Program-made: the position numbers and the translations under genes | NCBI GenBank assembly: GCA_027004315.1 | Contig: JALTHV010000289.1 | Coordinates: forward strand, 1 to 7,162 | From: Deltaproteobacteria bacterium | GTDB lineage: Bacteria; Desulfobacterota; Dissulfuribacteria; Dissulfuribacterales; UBA3076 | Direction: 5' to 3' | Length of the DNA: 7,162 bases | The notes under the pieces: generated by a model | Seen by the model: the letters and a program-made list of their open reading frames with translations, nothing else | What the model was told of the DNA's origin: nothing | Database searches by the model: none | Shown here: one piece after another, positions 6,141 through 7,162 of the stretch | Layout of the letters: each line of letters opens with the position of its first letter | Position numbering within the stretch: the stretch's first letter is position 1

Positions 6141-6859
6141 CCTAGGCTCCTAAGATATTTGAGATCCTGCCTGTCCAGCCGGGCCTTATGAAGGAACTCC
6201 GGCCTCCGTTTGAGAGTGAACTCAAGGGATTGTTTCCTTCTCCATTCAGCGATTTTTGCATGGTCTCCAGAAAGCAATATCTCCGGGACCTTCCAGCCAA
6301 TAAAGTCCCTGGGCCGGGTATATTGAGGAAATTTGAGGAGCCCCTCAGTGAAGGAATCTTTTTCTGCAGATGATTTGCAGCCCAGGACCCCGAATATGAG
6401 CCTGCTGACCACCTCTATCAGGACCAGGGCCGCAGCCTCCCCACCAGACAGGACATAGTCCCCTATAGACAACTCAAGGTCTACACAGTGTTCCCGGATA
6501 CGCTCATCTACCCCTTCATAGCGGCCACATACAAGAATGAGTCTCTGGCACCTGGCAAGTTCAGCGGCCAGTGCCTGATCAAGTATCTTCCCCTGGGGGC
6601 TCAGCAGAATAACCCTGGCCCCCTGAGGCCCTCCCTTCAGGGAGTTAATGGCCTTATAGATGGGTTCAGGCTTCATTATCATGCCCTCTCCACCTCCAAA
6701 GGGCCTGTCATCAGTAGTCCGATGCCTGTCTGTAGTAAAGTCCCTGAGATTGACTGTCCGGATCTCCAGGATACCTGCTTCAATGGCCCGTCCTATTACC
6801 CCTATCTTCAGAGGTGAATCAAAAAAATCCGGGAAGATAGTAATTATATCAAAGAGCAT
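6116..6859 (-). CDS. trmD: tRNA (guanine-N1-)-methyltransferase TrmD (m1G37)
   Basis: Methylates G37 next to the anticodon of tRNAs with G36, preventing +1 frameshifts; a cytoplasmic homodimer with a trefoil knot. From the ATG at 6859 the protein has 247 aa and begins MLFDIITIFPDFF, the usual TrmD opening. Other blocks are DDRPFGGGEGM, the knot segments LILVCGRYEGVDERI and SIGDYVLSGGEAAALVLIE, then VSRLIFGVLG. The catalytic linker DSFTEGLLKFPQYTRP and C-terminal SGDHAKIAEWRRKQSL follow. With the ATG start the catalytic Arg and Asp fall at 153 and 168, matching E. coli R154 and D169. A TTG at 6868 would add three residues and has no better ribosome site. The ATG overlaps the rimM end by 11 nt, with GAGG 3 nt upstream, so coupling is likely. 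The 3' end overlaps the SPOUT gene by 25 nt. Confidence 0.97.
   Translation of the reverse strand: MLFDIITIFPDFFDSPLKIGVIGRAIEAGILEIRTVNLRDFTTDRHRTTDDRPFGGGEGMIMKPEPIYKAINSLKGGPQGARVILLSPQGKILDQALAAELARCQRLILVCGRYEGVDERIREHCVDLELSIGDYVLSGGEAAALVLIEVVSRLIFGVLGCKSSAEKDSFTEGLLKFPQYTRPRDFIGWKVPEILLSGDHAKIAEWRRKQSLEFTLKRRPEFLHKARLDRQDLKYLRSLGWREDRST
6147..6151 (-). promoter_or_regulatory. Ribosome binding site supporting the GTG start of the SPOUT methyltransferase
   Basis: AGGAG on the minus strand, inside the trmD coding sequence, lies 6 nt before the GTG at 6140. It fixes the start despite the 25-nt gene overlap. Confidence 0.6.
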
Positions 6860-7162
6860 TGGCCTCAATGAGACCAGGGGGAAGATCTACTACCATGACA
6901 CCCCTATCAGGGTCGATCTCTTTTACCATCTGACTGACTGCAGGCACCAGAATTTCGCCCCTGTCTCCCTTAACTACATAGATATCATGGGCACCTGTCG
7001 AAAAGACATCAGACAATATCCCCAATTTTTCTCCTCTGATGCTCTCCACAGAGATACCGTCGATCTCGTCCCAGTAATACTCTCCTGCAGCCAATGGGGG
7101 CAGTTGGGCCCTTTCCATAAATATCTCCATACCTACCAGGGCCTCGGCCTGACTCCTGTCAT
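6849..7162 (-). CDS. rimM: Ribosome maturation factor RimM, C-terminal part, cut by window edge
   Basis: RimM assists 16S rRNA processing and assembly of the 30S head by binding S19. The frame continues open to the right edge, and the N-terminal RimM domain lies outside the window. The visible 103 complete codons start DRSQAEALVGMEIFMER, the hinge after the first domain. The PRC-barrel follows, with LPPLAAGEYYWDEIDGISV, LGILSDVFSTGAHDIYVV, GEILVPAVSQMVKEIDPDRGVMVVDLPPGL. The gene stops in overlap with trmD, the standard rimM-trmD arrangement. The ATG at 7130 is an internal Met, not the start, because the conserved RSQAEAL sequence continues upstream of it. Confidence 0.96.
   Translation of the reverse strand, partial: DRSQAEALVGMEIFMERAQLPPLAAGEYYWDEIDGISVESIRGEKLGILSDVFSTGAHDIYVVKGDRGEILVPAVSQMVKEIDPDRGVMVVDLPPGLIEANAL

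Noticed and set aside
6488..6817. 109-codon plus-strand frame opposite trmD
   Set aside because: It covers the conserved TrmD knot-coding region in antisense, has no ribosome site of note, and has no family features.

Overview
The window reads almost entirely on the minus strand. It is a dense chain of nine genes transcribed from right to left, with both ends cut inside genes. The layout fits a Gram-negative bacterium, because it includes an outer-membrane TolC-type channel, a lipoprotein adaptor and an RND pump. The order rimM-trmD-(SPOUT methyltransferase)-rplS-rnhB-yraN, the frequent AGG/AGA and ATA codons and the many GTG/TTG starts would suit a Desulfobacterota (former Deltaproteobacteria) or similar thermophile-leaning lineage. 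That assignment is inference.

Right part (7162 to 4047): a ribosome and tRNA maturation operon. It holds the C-terminal part of rimM (16S rRNA maturation), trmD (m1G37 of tRNA), an orphan SPOUT RNA methyltransferase of the TM1570 type, rplS (ribosomal protein L19), rnhB (RNase HII) and yraN (UPF0102, nuclease-like fold). Neighbours overlap or are a few bases apart, except for a 117-bp gap between rnhB and yraN. That gap carries an imperfect inverted repeat whose right arm also encodes the last codons of rnhB.

Left part (4047 to 1): a tripartite efflux cassette joined to the housekeeping operon through a TAATG stop/start overlap of yraN and tolC. It holds a TolC-family outer-membrane protein, a periplasmic adaptor lipoprotein, and the first 414 codons of an RND inner-membrane permease that runs off the left edge. 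The permease most likely starts at a TTG inside the end of the adaptor gene.

The most striking item is between tolC and the adaptor gene. A 173-bp non-coding element (2453-2625) has GTAAC-type terminal inverted repeats, a perfect 32-bp inner inverted repeat and an exact 8-bp target duplication (CCTTGGCT). GTAA termini with an 8-bp duplication are hallmarks of the IS66 family, so it looks like an IS66-related MITE. It landed inside the last codons of tolC and supplies a new C-terminus and stop. Removing it in silico restores an open tolC tail with a TAA 12 nt before the adaptor start, that is, the compact operon expected before insertion.
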